This document shows positions 1-8,116 of a stretch of 44,815 nucleotides of DNA, piece after piece (within the stretch, counting starts at the first letter, position 1; every line of letters starts with the position of its first letter). The notes under the pieces were generated by a model, which did not search any database, was not told the DNA's origin, and was given only the letters and a program-made list of their open reading frames with translations. This DNA is from Promethearchaeota archaeon (GTDB taxonomy: Archaea; Asgardarchaeota; Lokiarchaeia; Sigynarchaeales; SOKP01). Position numbers and translations under genes: made by a program. Location of the stretch: assembly GCA_014730295.1 (NCBI GenBank), contig WJIN01000168.1, positions 1 to 44,815 of the forward strand. The letters run 5' to 3'.

Positions 1-343
1 CATAGGCGGCTACAGAACTTGCATGAACAATTTTGTTTATACCCGCCTCTATAGCACACTTGAAGATATTCTTGCTTCCTTCGATATTGATCGAATACAT
101 TTCTTTCTCATTCTTAAGTGGGCTGACGATAAATGCAAGGTGAACTATAGCATCATAGCCATTAAGTTGATTTTTAATTGATGGATCTCTTACGTCTTTT
201 TGAATGAATTTGAGCTTATTAGATCTAAGAGAAGGTTTGATCACATCAATTCCCAACACTTCCTCGATATCATCGTCATTTTCCAAAAAGGGATAAAGTT
301 CGGACGCTAAATATGAGGAAATACCTGTAATTACAACTCTCAT
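1..343 (-). CDS. NAD-dependent epimerase/dehydratase family protein (5' part only)
   Basis: The reverse strand reads from an ATG at 343 to the window edge without a stop, giving about 114 N-terminal residues of an extended short-chain dehydrogenase. It opens with a Rossmann strand (MRVVITGISSYLA), has an acidic residue at the end of the second strand (GIDV) and a D-V-R-D adenine-side motif. It continues with 'YDAIVHLAF' and 'NIEGSKNIF', typical of nucleotide-sugar epimerases and dehydratases. The YxxxK catalytic pair would lie beyond the window. The nucleotide loop is GISSYLA and not the usual GxxGxxG, a mild variant. A TATA-like box 25-30 bases upstream supports this start. The substrate cannot be told. 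Confidence 0.85.
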   Translation of the reverse strand, partial: MRVVITGISSYLASELYPFLENDDDIEEVLGIDVIKPSLRSNKLKFIQKDVRDPSIKNQLNGYDAIVHLAFIVSPLKNEKEMYSINIEGSKNIFKCAIEAGINKIVHASSVAAY

Positions 344-367
344 ATAAATATTTATATTATTACGCTC

Positions 368-376
368 TTTAAATAT
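368..376 (-). promoter_or_regulatory. TATA-like box for the epimerase gene
   Basis: On the minus strand this reads ATATTTAAA, centred about 28 bases upstream of the ATG at 343. At the usual archaeal TATA-to-start distance, transcription would begin at or very near the start codon. It sits back to back with the box of the cupin gene, so 344-429 is a divergent promoter region. Confidence 0.45.
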
Positions 377-400
377 TCTAAAATATATTCATAAGAAATA

Positions 401-412
401 TTTTTATATTTT
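401..412 (+). promoter_or_regulatory. TATA-like box for the cupin gene
   Basis: The run TTTTTATATTTT is centred about 25 bases before the ATG at 430, and no Shine-Dalgarno sequence lies in between. This fits a leaderless transcript. Confidence 0.45.
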
Positions 413-429
413 ATTCATCTAAATCAGTG

Positions 430-774
430 ATGGAAATGAAATTCAATCTAAAGAAAAATTGTATTGAATGTGGGAAAAAGGAATTTTACTATGGGGCGAA
501 ACTTAATAAACAAATAAAAGATACCTATCTTGGGATGGGGTATTTAGAACCGCATGAAGATAAAAGAAAAATAGGACCTGGAAAGCACCATGAGGAGATA
601 CTATGCGTATTAAATGGGAGTTTACAGATTTTCTCCAGAGATAAGGAGGAAGAATTACACGAAGGTGAAGCATTTTTTTTAGAAGATGGTAAAAAAATTC
701 GCCTTAGAAATTTAACAGATCAAAGAGTCTATTTTGTAATTGCGGGAGGACATACAAAACATCATAAACATTAA
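430..774 (+). CDS. small cupin-domain protein
   Basis: A 114-residue single-domain cupin. Motif 1 is at residues 49-63 (GPGKHHEE...LNG), with H53, H54 and E56 as likely metal ligands. Motif 2 is at about 79-107, ending in 'VIAGGH'. The C-terminus is His-rich (HTKHHKH), which could add metal affinity. An in-frame GTG at 427 precedes the ATG, but the promoter distance favours the ATG. Such stand-alone cupins act as metal-dependent isomerases, dioxygenases or ligand-binding proteins, and nothing nearby points to a substrate. It is transcribed away from the epimerase gene from a shared intergenic region. Confidence 0.75.
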   Translation: MEMKFNLKKNCIECGKKEFYYGAKLNKQIKDTYLGMGYLEPHEDKRKIGPGKHHEEILCVLNGSLQIFSRDKEEELHEGEAFFLEDGKKIRLRNLTDQRVYFVIAGGHTKHHKH

Positions 775-906
775 GTCATATTTTTCATTCAAAAATCCTG
801 TAAATGGGAATTTTGTAGCCCTTTTGCGATTTTAGATTATCTCCTCTTCAACATCTATCAGATTCGATAAGAACCTGGATATTTCTTGAGAGATTAAGAA
901 TAAATG

Positions 907-915
907 TTTTATATA
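907..915 (+). promoter_or_regulatory. TATA-like box for the DUF998 gene
   Basis: TTTTATATA lies about 38 bases upstream of the ATG at 950. It would give a short leader of roughly 10-15 bases. Confidence 0.35.
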
Positions 916-949
916 GAAGTTTGGTAAATAAATATACAAGGTTTCCAAT

Positions 950-1612
950 ATGAATCTAAATAAAAAGGCTTATTTACTCGAAATATCAAGTATTATTCTA
1001 TATATAGTCTTGATTACAATTGCCATGTTTACATATGGTGGAGGAACCAAGTTTGATTCAAATTCTCCAGGATATTCATTTTGGGGTAATACATTTAGTG
1101 ATTTAGGGAGAACGGTTTCCTATAATGGAAATATCAATATCATTTCAATGGTTTTGTTCTCAATCGCTTATCTTGGAATTGCGTTTGGTTTCCTTCCCTT
1201 TTACTATATTTTTCCAAAAATATTTGACAACGGAACTATCCAAAGCAAATGTGCGAAACTTGGTTCCATATTTGGTCTGATTTCTTCAATTGGGTTTTTA
1301 GGAGTTGTTCTTACCCCTGCGGATTTATTACGTCCACCTCATATGATTTTAGCGATGATTGCCTACGCATGCATCTTTTTTATGAGTGTTTTTTATTCCG
1401 CTTCACTCCTAAAGAGTATGGCATTTTCAGATAGCTATTTTTATCTTTTTGTGATTTTTTCAATTTTATTCTTTATAACCTTGATGATGCAACTTTTTGG
1501 AGATATAATATCTAATAGGATAATGGCAGTTATAGGCCAGAAAATAGGAAGGATCGCGATTTTCATTACATATTCCATCCTAACCTATAAACTCTGGAAA
1601 TTAGAGAAATAG
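950..1612 (+). CDS. DUF998 family integral membrane protein
   Basis: A 220-residue polytopic membrane protein with about six hydrophobic segments. After the first helix comes the family hallmark, a G-Y-S-F-W-G-N-T-F-S-D-L-G-R segment at residues 43-55. DUF998 proteins are common in archaea, and the biochemical role is not established. There is no signal peptide apart from the first helix. The gene appears to be transcribed alone: it has its own TATA-like box upstream and a T-rich stretch just after the stop. Confidence 0.7.
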   Translation: MNLNKKAYLLEISSIILYIVLITIAMFTYGGGTKFDSNSPGYSFWGNTFSDLGRTVSYNGNINIISMVLFSIAYLGIAFGFLPFYYIFPKIFDNGTIQSKCAKLGSIFGLISSIGFLGVVLTPADLLRPPHMILAMIAYACIFFMSVFYSASLLKSMAFSDSYFYLFVIFSILFFITLMMQLFGDIISNRIMAVIGQKIGRIAIFITYSILTYKLWKLEK

Positions 1613-1637
1613 AAACCAATCTTTCACGTTTAATCTA

Positions 1638-1646
1638 TTTTTTTTT
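1638..1646 (+). terminator. T-tract terminator candidate
   Basis: A run of nine T residues lies 26 bases after the DUF998 stop codon. Archaeal RNA polymerase can terminate at such U-tracts without a hairpin. Confidence 0.35.
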
Positions 1647-1762
1647 CTAATCCTTATCACATGATAACTATTCTAGAAAGGTGTAGCATTTGATATCTAA
1701 TATGCTGATAATCTTTATTATGAATTTAGTTATGAAAAAAGTCCATATCGGTTAGGTTTTTT

Positions 1763-2263
1763 TTAACTCTCTCTACTCCCGTGTTTTCTTAGTGTACGTA
1801 TAAACATCTTGGGAGGGTCCATCTCTATAGCACTTATTAATTCTTTACCAAATAGGCAAATGGATTGTTCCCAAGGATGACTAAAAATCCCATTATTGAG
1901 ATCTTCTGTAAAAAAGATATAATATTCACCATCAGGAAGGAAAGGGATTATCCAATCATTTTTATTAATAGAGTGAGGTTGAAATCTATAACTCTCATGT
2001 TGCCAATCGAAAGCATATATGTAGTCGTTTATTCTGATTATATTCCTGAAAGCTTTAACTAATTTTTCTTCTAAGTTTTTCTCAAGACGCTCTCGTTTTG
2101 GCTCGTCAAAAACAAAGCTAATATCATAGGTTATTGAATTATAAGGTTCTTTAATTCCTGGCCAATCTTTTTTATACACACTTGGACTAAATTGAAATTG
2201 TTCCTTAAATTTATTCCAAACCATCTCATCTTCATCTTCAGATAATTTTATCCAGTCTGTCAT
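1763..2263 (-). CDS. DUF2716 family protein
   Basis: A 166-residue soluble protein of the DUF2716 type. Diagnostic segments are 'FQFSPS', 'WPGIKEP' followed by 'SITYDI', 'YAFDWQHESYRF', 'LPDGEYYIFF' and 'GIFSHPWEQSICLFG'. The open frame extends 46 codons further upstream. I chose the ATG at 2263 because family members begin close to this W-x-x-L segment, because the extension is low-complexity K/I/F sequence, and because a TATA-like box sits about 20-24 bases before it. As I recall the family, most members are from Bacillus and relatives, so bacterial origin by transfer is possible. Function is unknown. Confidence 0.7.
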   Translation of the reverse strand: MTDWIKLSEDEDEMVWNKFKEQFQFSPSVYKKDWPGIKEPYNSITYDISFVFDEPKRERLEKNLEEKLVKAFRNIIRINDYIYAFDWQHESYRFQPHSINKNDWIIPFLPDGEYYIFFTEDLNNGIFSHPWEQSICLFGKELISAIEMDPPKMFIRTLRKHGSRES

Positions 2264-2279
2264 CTTGTTAATTGGAAAA

Positions 2280-2290
2280 ATATAAAAATT
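2280..2290 (-). promoter_or_regulatory. TATA-like box for the DUF2716 gene
   Basis: On the minus strand this reads ATTTTTATA followed by a T-run, 20-25 bases upstream of the ATG at 2263. It supports the shorter protein start. Confidence 0.35.
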
Positions 2291-2442
2291 TATTTTTATG
2301 ATTGATTGTAGTATTTTGACTTTAGAATTTATAAAATTCTTCTGAATTATTTCAGATCGATAGAATTTAAATTTAATGAATTTTAGGAGTAGATGGATCA
2401 ATTTACTATAATTGAAAGCTACTTCGCAAAAATTATTGAATT

Positions 2443-2853
2443 ATGAAAGAACCAGAAAACATCGTTCTACAGTTTGCTCAAGTAATAAATGAGGGAATTA
2501 AAAAAACTCATAATATAAAATTAGATGATCCTATATTTATCGATCTTAATAATAATGTCCAAAAAGGATTAGAAAATATCAATTGGGAAAGATATTTTAA
2601 ATCTTTTCCAGATTATAGGATTTTTATAGAAAAAATAAAACATAAAAAGAAATATGTATATATATTAGGACATTCTGAAGGTAATGTATCTGCATATGGA
2701 AAAGAGAAGTTAATTAAAGATGGGAAAGTACCAGAGTCTCCAGATTTCCACGGAAAAGCAACTTGGAGAGCATATTTCCAAAATAATTAATTGAAAGAGT
2801 GGAGAATCTTTCCTTACGATGAAAAGACCCTTAATAGATTAGAAATAGAATGA
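2443..2853 (+). pseudogene. SnoaL/NTF2-like protein interrupted by an in-frame TAA
   Basis: The first 115 codons look like a SnoaL-like (nuclear transport factor 2 fold) protein: 'FAQVINEG', 'DPIFIDL', then 'YFKSFPDYRIFIEKI', 'VYILGHSEGNV' and a late 'ATWRAYF'. The frame stops at a TAA at 2788-2790. It then continues in the same frame for 20 codons, LKEWRIFPYDEKT and onward, to a TGA at 2851-2853. This downstream piece is what the family carries as its last beta strand (a K-E-W-x-x-Y/F segment). One base change (AAA to TAA) would explain it. The shortened product would lack the final strand and is probably unstable. A sequencing or assembly error is also possible. Confidence 0.65.
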
Positions 2854-2864
2854 ATATGAAGAAT

Positions 2865-3518
2865 TTATTCTTTAAAGCGATTTTTTATATCAGTAATAAT
2901 TTCAGCAAAATCTACAAATTCCTTATGAGCAATTTCTTCTTTTTTGCATAGATTTGCTAATTTGGAATCCTTCACAACATATGCAAAATCTGCGACTCGT
3001 ACACCTTCAAAATCTGACAATCCATTTCCAATATAGAGTGAGATATTGTTCTTTTCATTGTATTTAAGCACTATATCGTGTTTAAAATTTTTTGACTTCT
3101 CATCCTCTAAAGGGGGAAAGCTAAGCCTCACTTTATTATTCAGGAACTCGGTTTTAGGGGCATATATAGGAATACTGTGTGAATTGTTAAATTTTTCCTT
3201 ATAATAATTTATTGCGAAATCGAGTCCTGCGCTCAAAATTACAAATCGGATATTGTTCTGATGACAAAATTCAATGAAGCGTTCTGCGTTAGGGCGCACT
3301 CTCACGCTCTTAATTAATACCTCGAGAATCTCTTCTTTTTTGCCTTCCAACATTTCAAATTGTGTTTTTATGCATTCTTCAAGTGTAATTTCTTCTTGTT
3401 CTAATAGTTCATCATAATACCTCCAATCTTCATCCGTGAAATTATCGAGCGCCACGACTCCAGTATCTTCAATGGTGATTGTCCCGTCAAAATCGCATAA
3501 AACAATAATGTTATTCAT
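2865..3518 (-). CDS. HAD-superfamily phosphatase, MtnX/SerB-like
   Basis: A 217-residue HAD hydrolase. Motif I is D9-F-D11-G-T near the N-terminus, motif II is 'VILSAG' near residue 95, and motif III/IV is 'YIGNGLSDFEG' near residue 165. A small helical cap lies between motifs I and II ('VALDNFTDEDWRYYDELLEQ...'). This layout matches the group that holds phosphoserine phosphatase and the methionine-salvage phosphatase MtnX. No other methionine-salvage gene is present here, so the substrate stays open. The gene is convergent with the broken SnoaL-like gene. Confidence 0.8.
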   Translation of the reverse strand: MNNIIVLCDFDGTITIEDTGVVALDNFTDEDWRYYDELLEQEEITLEECIKTQFEMLEGKKEEILEVLIKSVRVRPNAERFIEFCHQNNIRFVILSAGLDFAINYYKEKFNNSHSIPIYAPKTEFLNNKVRLSFPPLEDEKSKNFKHDIVLKYNEKNNISLYIGNGLSDFEGVRVADFAYVVKDSKLANLCKKEEIAHKEFVDFAEIITDIKNRFKE

Positions 3519-3703
3519 TGGAATGAGCTTAAAATATTAATCTTCCTAACTATTCTAATTAATTTTCAAATATCAAATTTCCTACATTCAGTTTAGTGAG
3601 TAAGAGGGTATAAATTGAAATTTATTTTCTAAAAGAGAATAATAGCTCTATATTTACTCCTAAAATTAGATGATTGATTCAGTTTTATTTTAACAACCTT
3701 AAA

Positions 3704-3713
3704 ATTTTATATC
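3704..3713 (+). promoter_or_regulatory. TATA-like box for the J-protein gene
   Basis: ATTTTATATC lies about 43 bases before the ATG at 3752. It would leave a short leader containing a purine-rich stretch (AAGAAGAGAA). Confidence 0.35.
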
Positions 3714-3751
3714 TTTACTTCCTTCTCAATTTTAAAAGAAGAGAATAGCTT

Positions 3752-4111
3752 ATGCAAAATAAAACTGGAAAAAACTTTTATGAAATTCTTGGAGTAGATG
3801 AAGACGCTGATGAGCGCGAAATTAAGATGGCATATCGCAAGTTAGCTAAAAAATATCATCCGGACGTCAACAAGACAGATCCGAATGCAAAAGAAAAATT
3901 TATTGAAATCAAAGAAGCTTATGAAACGTTAAAGGATCCTCAAAGCCGAGAAGCATATGATTATCATAGAAAACACAGAAGCTATGAAAATCTTAGAGAT
4001 ATTTACGGTCGCCATGAAGTTAATCATATAAGAGATATTTTGCGAGAAATTTTTGGACAGCAAAACAGAGCTAGCTATAATCGACCTCCTCCTGAAGGAA
4101 TGTACATATAA
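3752..4111 (+). CDS. short J-domain (DnaJ-like) protein
   Basis: Residues 7-72 form a complete J domain: helix I '[18 protein letters not shown]', the H36-P-D38 loop that stimulates Hsp70 ATPase, then '[21 protein letters not shown]'. The protein ends at 119 residues after a charged, His-containing tail. There is no Gly/Phe region, zinc module or substrate-binding domain, so it is a class III J-protein and not a full-length DnaJ. No DnaK or GrpE gene is nearby. It probably targets Hsp70 to some client or site through the last 45 residues, which I do not recognise. Confidence 0.9.
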   Translation: MQNKTGKNFYEILGVDEDADEREIKMAYRKLAKKYHPDVNKTDPNAKEKFIEIKEAYETLKDPQSREAYDYHRKHRSYENLRDIYGRHEVNHIRDILREIFGQQNRASYNRPPPEGMYI

Positions 4112-4276
4112 GATTTTAAAAAAATAGCATATCTTTCGATACTTCAAATTATAGAAACCCTTAGATAATCATACTTTTTTGTTATATATTCCTAAATCTT
4201 GAAATTTTAACAGAGTTAACTAAAATAATAAATAAAAAAATTAAGGAATCTTTTCTAAATTCCACCTTAAAAAAGA

Positions 4277-5464
4277 TTATTGGTTTTGTTCCAAAATTGT
4301 CACAGAGCATACAGAAAATGCGCCGCCGAGATTATGGCACAATCCAATTTTCGCATCCGGTACTTGCCGTCCTTCGGCTCTTCCTTGAAGTTGCTTCGTT
4401 ATCTCTTGAAGCATTCTACACCCCGTAGAACCAATCGGGTGTCCGAAAGATTTTAACCCTCCAGAAGGATTAATTGCGGTTTCTCCGTCATAATTAAAGG
4501 TTCCGTTCTTTAATTCTTCAGCTGCTTGACCTCGTTCGCAGAATTGTAGATCTTGACAATTAATTAATTCTGTAATTGTGAAGCAATCATGTACTTCAGC
4601 CGCATCGATCTCTTTCCTTGGATTGGTGATTCCCGCTTCTTTATATGCATATTCCGCAGCTTTCGTGGTTGCTGGAAAATGAGTAAAATCAGCACCAGGA
4701 CCTCCTGGGGGTACATACCATGGAAAATTTGTCCTGCATGAAATTGCGTTAGCCTTTACTACAACATAATCATCACCATGAGCATAACTGGGGGCCATCT
4801 CTGGGGTTGTTAATATTAATGCCGCCGATCCGTCTGACATAGCGCAACAGTCGAATCGTCCAAGGGGATCTGCGATCATGGGTGCCCTCATTACGGTTTC
4901 GATATCAACTTTACTTCTGAAGTGTGCTTTTGGATGATAATACCCATTCTCATGATTTTTCACTGCAACTCGCGCTAAGTCTTCTTTTTCCCAGCCAAAT
5001 TCCTTAAAACTTCGAGTGGCTGCCATAGAAAACATTGCCGGTGCTGAGGGCGTTGGAAAGACTGGATGGCCAAAGATTTTGAATCCAGGAAGTCCGCTTG
5101 AACCCTCATCCATCAATTTTTCCACTCCACAAGCCATTACCACATCATAGGCACCAGATGCAACAGCAAAGCAAGCATTTCGGAACGCATCCATGCCAGA
5201 CGCGCAGTAGTTTTCTGTTCTCGTTATCGGTTTTCCGCCTAATTTTAATATATCCTCAACTGTTGAACCAGATAACCCCGTAAAATAATAGAAAATTCCT
5301 ACCCACGCCGCATCGATATCGTCTTTAGTTATTCCCGCGTCATCAAATGCGCCATGAGCAGCTTCATATAGGAGATCGTATTGATTATAATCCCATAGTT
5401 CACCATATTTCGTGGCGTCTGCTCCAATTATTGCTACTTTATCTCTAATTCCTTTTCTAACCAT
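4277..5464 (-). CDS. thiolase family protein (SCP2-type, archaeal)
   Basis: A 395-residue thiolase-fold enzyme that forms or cleaves a C-C bond on acyl-CoA. The nucleophilic Cys is C87 in 'NYCASGMDAF'. The other active-site loops are 'EVHDCFTITELI', 'GGLKSFGHPIGSTG' and the C-terminal 'CHNLGGAF'. I chose the ATG at 5464 because AGGAGGTG (minus strand, 5474-5481) lies nine bases before it; the GTG at 5476 falls inside that ribosome site. The upstream gene ends two bases earlier, so the two are translationally coupled. In archaea a thiolase, HMG-CoA synthase and DUF35 protein form one channelling complex. Here the synthase-like subunit lacks its Cys, so a mevalonate role is doubtful. Confidence 0.88.
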   Translation of the reverse strand: MVRKGIRDKVAIIGADATKYGELWDYNQYDLLYEAAHGAFDDAGITKDDIDAAWVGIFYYFTGLSGSTVEDILKLGGKPITRTENYCASGMDAFRNACFAVASGAYDVVMACGVEKLMDEGSSGLPGFKIFGHPVFPTPSAPAMFSMAATRSFKEFGWEKEDLARVAVKNHENGYYHPKAHFRSKVDIETVMRAPMIADPLGRFDCCAMSDGSAALILTTPEMAPSYAHGDDYVVVKANAISCRTNFPWYVPPGGPGADFTHFPATTKAAEYAYKEAGITNPRKEIDAAEVHDCFTITELINCQDLQFCERGQAAEELKNGTFNYDGETAINPSGGLKSFGHPIGSTGCRMLQEITKQLQGRAEGRQVPDAKIGLCHNLGGAFSVCSVTILEQNQ

Positions 5465-5465
5465 T

Positions 5466-6926
5466 TTATTCTTCACCTCCTACAATATCAGGTCGACCCC
5501 GGACGGGACGACACTTCCAATAATAATTGATAAAATCTGCTCCTTCGTGTTCCTTGCGAAAAGTGAGTTCTACTCTCATACCAATCTCGACATTCTTTTC
5601 AGGATTTTCAATTTCCGTCATATTCATTAGAACGCGTCCACCGCCATCAAGATCAATAACACATCGAGGGACTGGAGTATCATAATAATTCCCTCCGACA
5701 AGATGATCAAGAGTAAAAGTAAAAATTTCTCCTTGATAAGAAAGTTTAATTTTTTCAAGTTGACCATCTGCCTGACACACGTAGCATGATTTATGATTAA
5801 CTGGATATTGGATAGCTCCACAATTCGTACACTTTAATCCATAATTTCGATAGACAGAATCTGCATCTCTCCATATAGTAACAGCGGAACTCTTGCGTGT
5901 GTATCTGTCCTTTTCTAGCAATTCTTTACTTTCGATGAATTTATTATAGTTTTTCAACTGTTCCATCGATTTTTGATGGCCATTAACGCCTAGCCTTGTT
6001 TTTCCGAGATTTCTAACGGCCCTTCTATCTTGCACTTTCATAAGAATGGCATCCGCTCCATCTCCATAACCCACCATTAAAATATTAGCATCTTCGTCAG
6101 GTCTACGTAATGCACTGATCAATAGCAAGATGGGCATAGGAGTACCTAAATCCCCTATTTGGAAAAACATTCCATTTTGAGCTACACCTCGTTCAAATTC
6201 CATTCTTTTCGAAATTCCCGCATGCATCTTAGGATTATTGTAATAATAGGCAGCATGTTGTATGTTTTTTGGGGTTAAATTGTTTTTCTCAAGTATCTTA
6301 TTCATTACGGTTAATAGACTCTGCATATATAATTTTGCATCCATCTTGACCTCAAAGGTACGTATATAATCATCCTTTTCTCTTCGTTTCCAAGGACCCA
6401 AAATATTTTTGGCAACGGAATAGGTATCTTCGATCGAAATAGGAATTTTTTCCTCATCCGCTATCAAAAGGGCACCCGCTCCATCTGCGAATCCATATTC
6501 CCACATCGTTGCTGGTTCGGGTTCTCTTTGATCGGCTGCAAGCACTAAAATGCTATTAATATCATCATTCGCTTTTATGGTTTCATATGCTCGCGCTACA
6601 GCAGTGCTACCCGCTTTCAGTGAATCGGTAAAATCTGCTGTAACAATATCATCGCGCAGATCTAAAACAGCTGAAATAATTGAAGCGGAATCCTTTTCGG
6701 TATATACTTGGGTGGTGGTAGCATAATATAATCCATCAACCGATTTGGGATCAAATCCCGCAAGGCAATCCAGTCCCGCTTCTACAGCCATAGTGAGACT
6801 GTCTTCATCTGCAAGAGCAAATGCCTTCGTTCCGGGAACTATTGGAAAATCCCATGCTTTACCAATTAACTTCCTTGGCAAAAGATATTTCGGCAGATAA
6901 GCTCCATATGATTTAATTCCAATCAT
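5466..6926 (-). CDS. HMG-CoA synthase-like protein fused to a DUF35 (zinc ribbon + OB fold) domain
   Basis: A 486-residue fusion. Residues 1-340 have a ketoacyl-synthase/HMG-CoA synthase fold ('GAYLPKYLLPRK', 'VLAADQREPEP', 'FADGAGALLI', 'FFQIGDLGTPMPILLL'). Residues 345-486 are a DUF35 domain, with a zinc ribbon at C366, C369, C381 and C384 followed by an OB fold ('GEIFTFTLDHLVGG', 'GMRVELTFRK'). Where archaeal HMG-CoA synthases carry the catalytic Cys just before K-A-G, this protein has L103 (DSLKAGSTAV), so normal acyl transfer is unlikely. It lies directly before the thiolase gene and probably forms a complex with it. A role as scaffold or non-Cys aldolase/decarboxylase-type enzyme is inference. 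A TATA-like run lies at about 6945-6958. Confidence 0.82.
   Translation of the reverse strand: MIGIKSYGAYLPKYLLPRKLIGKAWDFPIVPGTKAFALADEDSLTMAVEAGLDCLAGFDPKSVDGLYYATTTQVYTEKDSASIISAVLDLRDDIVTADFTDSLKAGSTAVARAYETIKANDDINSILVLAADQREPEPATMWEYGFADGAGALLIADEEKIPISIEDTYSVAKNILGPWKRREKDDYIRTFEVKMDAKLYMQSLLTVMNKILEKNNLTPKNIQHAAYYYNNPKMHAGISKRMEFERGVAQNGMFFQIGDLGTPMPILLLISALRRPDEDANILMVGYGDGADAILMKVQDRRAVRNLGKTRLGVNGHQKSMEQLKNYNKFIESKELLEKDRYTRKSSAVTIWRDADSVYRNYGLKCTNCGAIQYPVNHKSCYVCQADGQLEKIKLSYQGEIFTFTLDHLVGGNYYDTPVPRCVIDLDGGGRVLMNMTEIENPEKNVEIGMRVELTFRKEHEGADFINYYWKCRPVRGRPDIVGGEE
5474..5481 (-). promoter_or_regulatory. strong ribosome binding site of the thiolase gene
   Basis: AGGAGGTG on the minus strand, nine bases upstream of the ATG at 5464, lies inside the last codons of the upstream gene. 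It decides the thiolase start and implies translational coupling. Confidence 0.7.
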
Positions 6927-7077
6927 TTATCTTTTTCCTTTTGTTATATTTTATATTTTTATATTTGTATATTAAGTATATTTTAGATCTATTAGGTTAA
7001 AAAGCTTTCTTGATTAAATTCGCAAATGACGAGGAGAGAGTAAAATCAAGAAGAAAAGTAGATGTTGGACGAATTAT

Positions 7078-7983
7078 TTACATACGACAGCTTTTTATAT
7101 CTTCGGTGAAGGATACTTGTATTGTGGATTCCGTAATATTAAACTTCTGATGAATATAGTCTGTCACTTTTTGTAAAAATTCATCTTGATCCACGTCGTC
7201 TTGTAATTGTAGATGAGTCGTGAGAACTAATAATGAGGGAGTAATGGTCCATAAATGAGTGTGTTTTACCTCTTCGATCTCTTTGAAACTTTCAGCTAAG
7301 TCGTTTTCAATTGTATCAACATCCAAACCTTTTGGTGCCATCTCAAGTAATATACGACCCGAATCACCTAATATGTTAATTGACCAAGAGATAATTAATC
7401 CCGCGATAAGAAATCCAATTAAAGGGTCCAAAAAGGAAAAGCCTGTATAATAAATAATAATCGCAGCAACGACGACGCCTACAGATGAGATTGCATCTCC
7501 AATCATATGATAAAATACTCCTTTTACATTAAGATCTTTATCACGGCTTCCTTGTAATATTAAAATGCTAATCAGATTTACACTTAGACCAATTAAGGCA
7601 ATAAATATCATATAAATAATTTCAATATCAACTGGATTGAGCAGTCTCTCGATTGCTTCAAAAATGATGAATCCCACCATTACCAATAAAAAGAGCCCAT
7701 TGATAAATGCAGCAAGCACTTCTGCTCTATACATACCAAAAGTCCTATGATGACACGTTGGCTTTTGAGCTAAATATATGGCAAATAAACTAATACTAAT
7801 AGCAAAAGCGTGTGTAAACATGTGCCCCGCATCAGTTATTAACGCAATACTATTCGCAAAAAAACCTCCTAAGATCTCTACTATCATAACCGAAACAGTT
7901 ATAACGAGGGAAATAATTAAGCGCTTTTTTTCAACTTCCCGGTATTCAAAAATCCTATCATTTGGGGTTTGGGCGTTTTTCAT
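7078..7983 (-). CDS. cation diffusion facilitator (CDF) metal transporter
   Basis: A 301-residue CDF protein with about six membrane helices and a C-terminal cytoplasmic domain (residues 215-301) of the family's beta-alpha-beta type ('VKHTHLWTITPSLLVLTTHL'). It most resembles the ZitB/CzcD group, which exports zinc and related divalent ions by proton antiport. The helix 5 metal pair is H159-x-x-x-D163 (HMIGD). In helix 2 the usual HxxxD reads H54-M-F-T-H58, so one Asp is replaced by His, which may alter metal preference. There is a short His-containing loop 'CHHR' at 77-80. The gene stands alone with a T-rich upstream region. Confidence 0.9.
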   Translation of the reverse strand: MKNAQTPNDRIFEYREVEKKRLIISLVITVSVMIVEILGGFFANSIALITDAGHMFTHAFAISISLFAIYLAQKPTCHHRTFGMYRAEVLAAFINGLFLLVMVGFIIFEAIERLLNPVDIEIIYMIFIALIGLSVNLISILILQGSRDKDLNVKGVFYHMIGDAISSVGVVVAAIIIYYTGFSFLDPLIGFLIAGLIISWSINILGDSGRILLEMAPKGLDVDTIENDLAESFKEIEEVKHTHLWTITPSLLVLTTHLQLQDDVDQDEFLQKVTDYIHQKFNITESTIQVSFTEDIKSCRM

Positions 7984-8086
7984 GGTTTTTTTTTTATGTT
8001 ATTTTAACTCTCTTATCTACAAAACCAGTTTAAGTTTTTAATTCTTATCTTAATATTTCATTAGAAAAGATGGGGGTGAATTTGAT

Positions 8087-8094
8087 CTATATGG
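8087..8094 (+). promoter_or_regulatory. TATA-like box upstream of the structured RNA
   Basis: CTATATGG is centred about 26-28 bases before the first base of the long closing stem at 8119. That distance would place the transcription start at about 8115-8118. Confidence 0.4.
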
Positions 8095-8116
8095 TATTTC
8101 GACGTTTTTGGAAAGA

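Noticed and set aside
2788..2790. Recoded stop codon as explanation for the interrupted SnoaL-like gene
   Set aside because: The codon is TAA. Archaeal recoding for pyrrolysine uses TAG and for selenocysteine TGA, and no such structure is seen.
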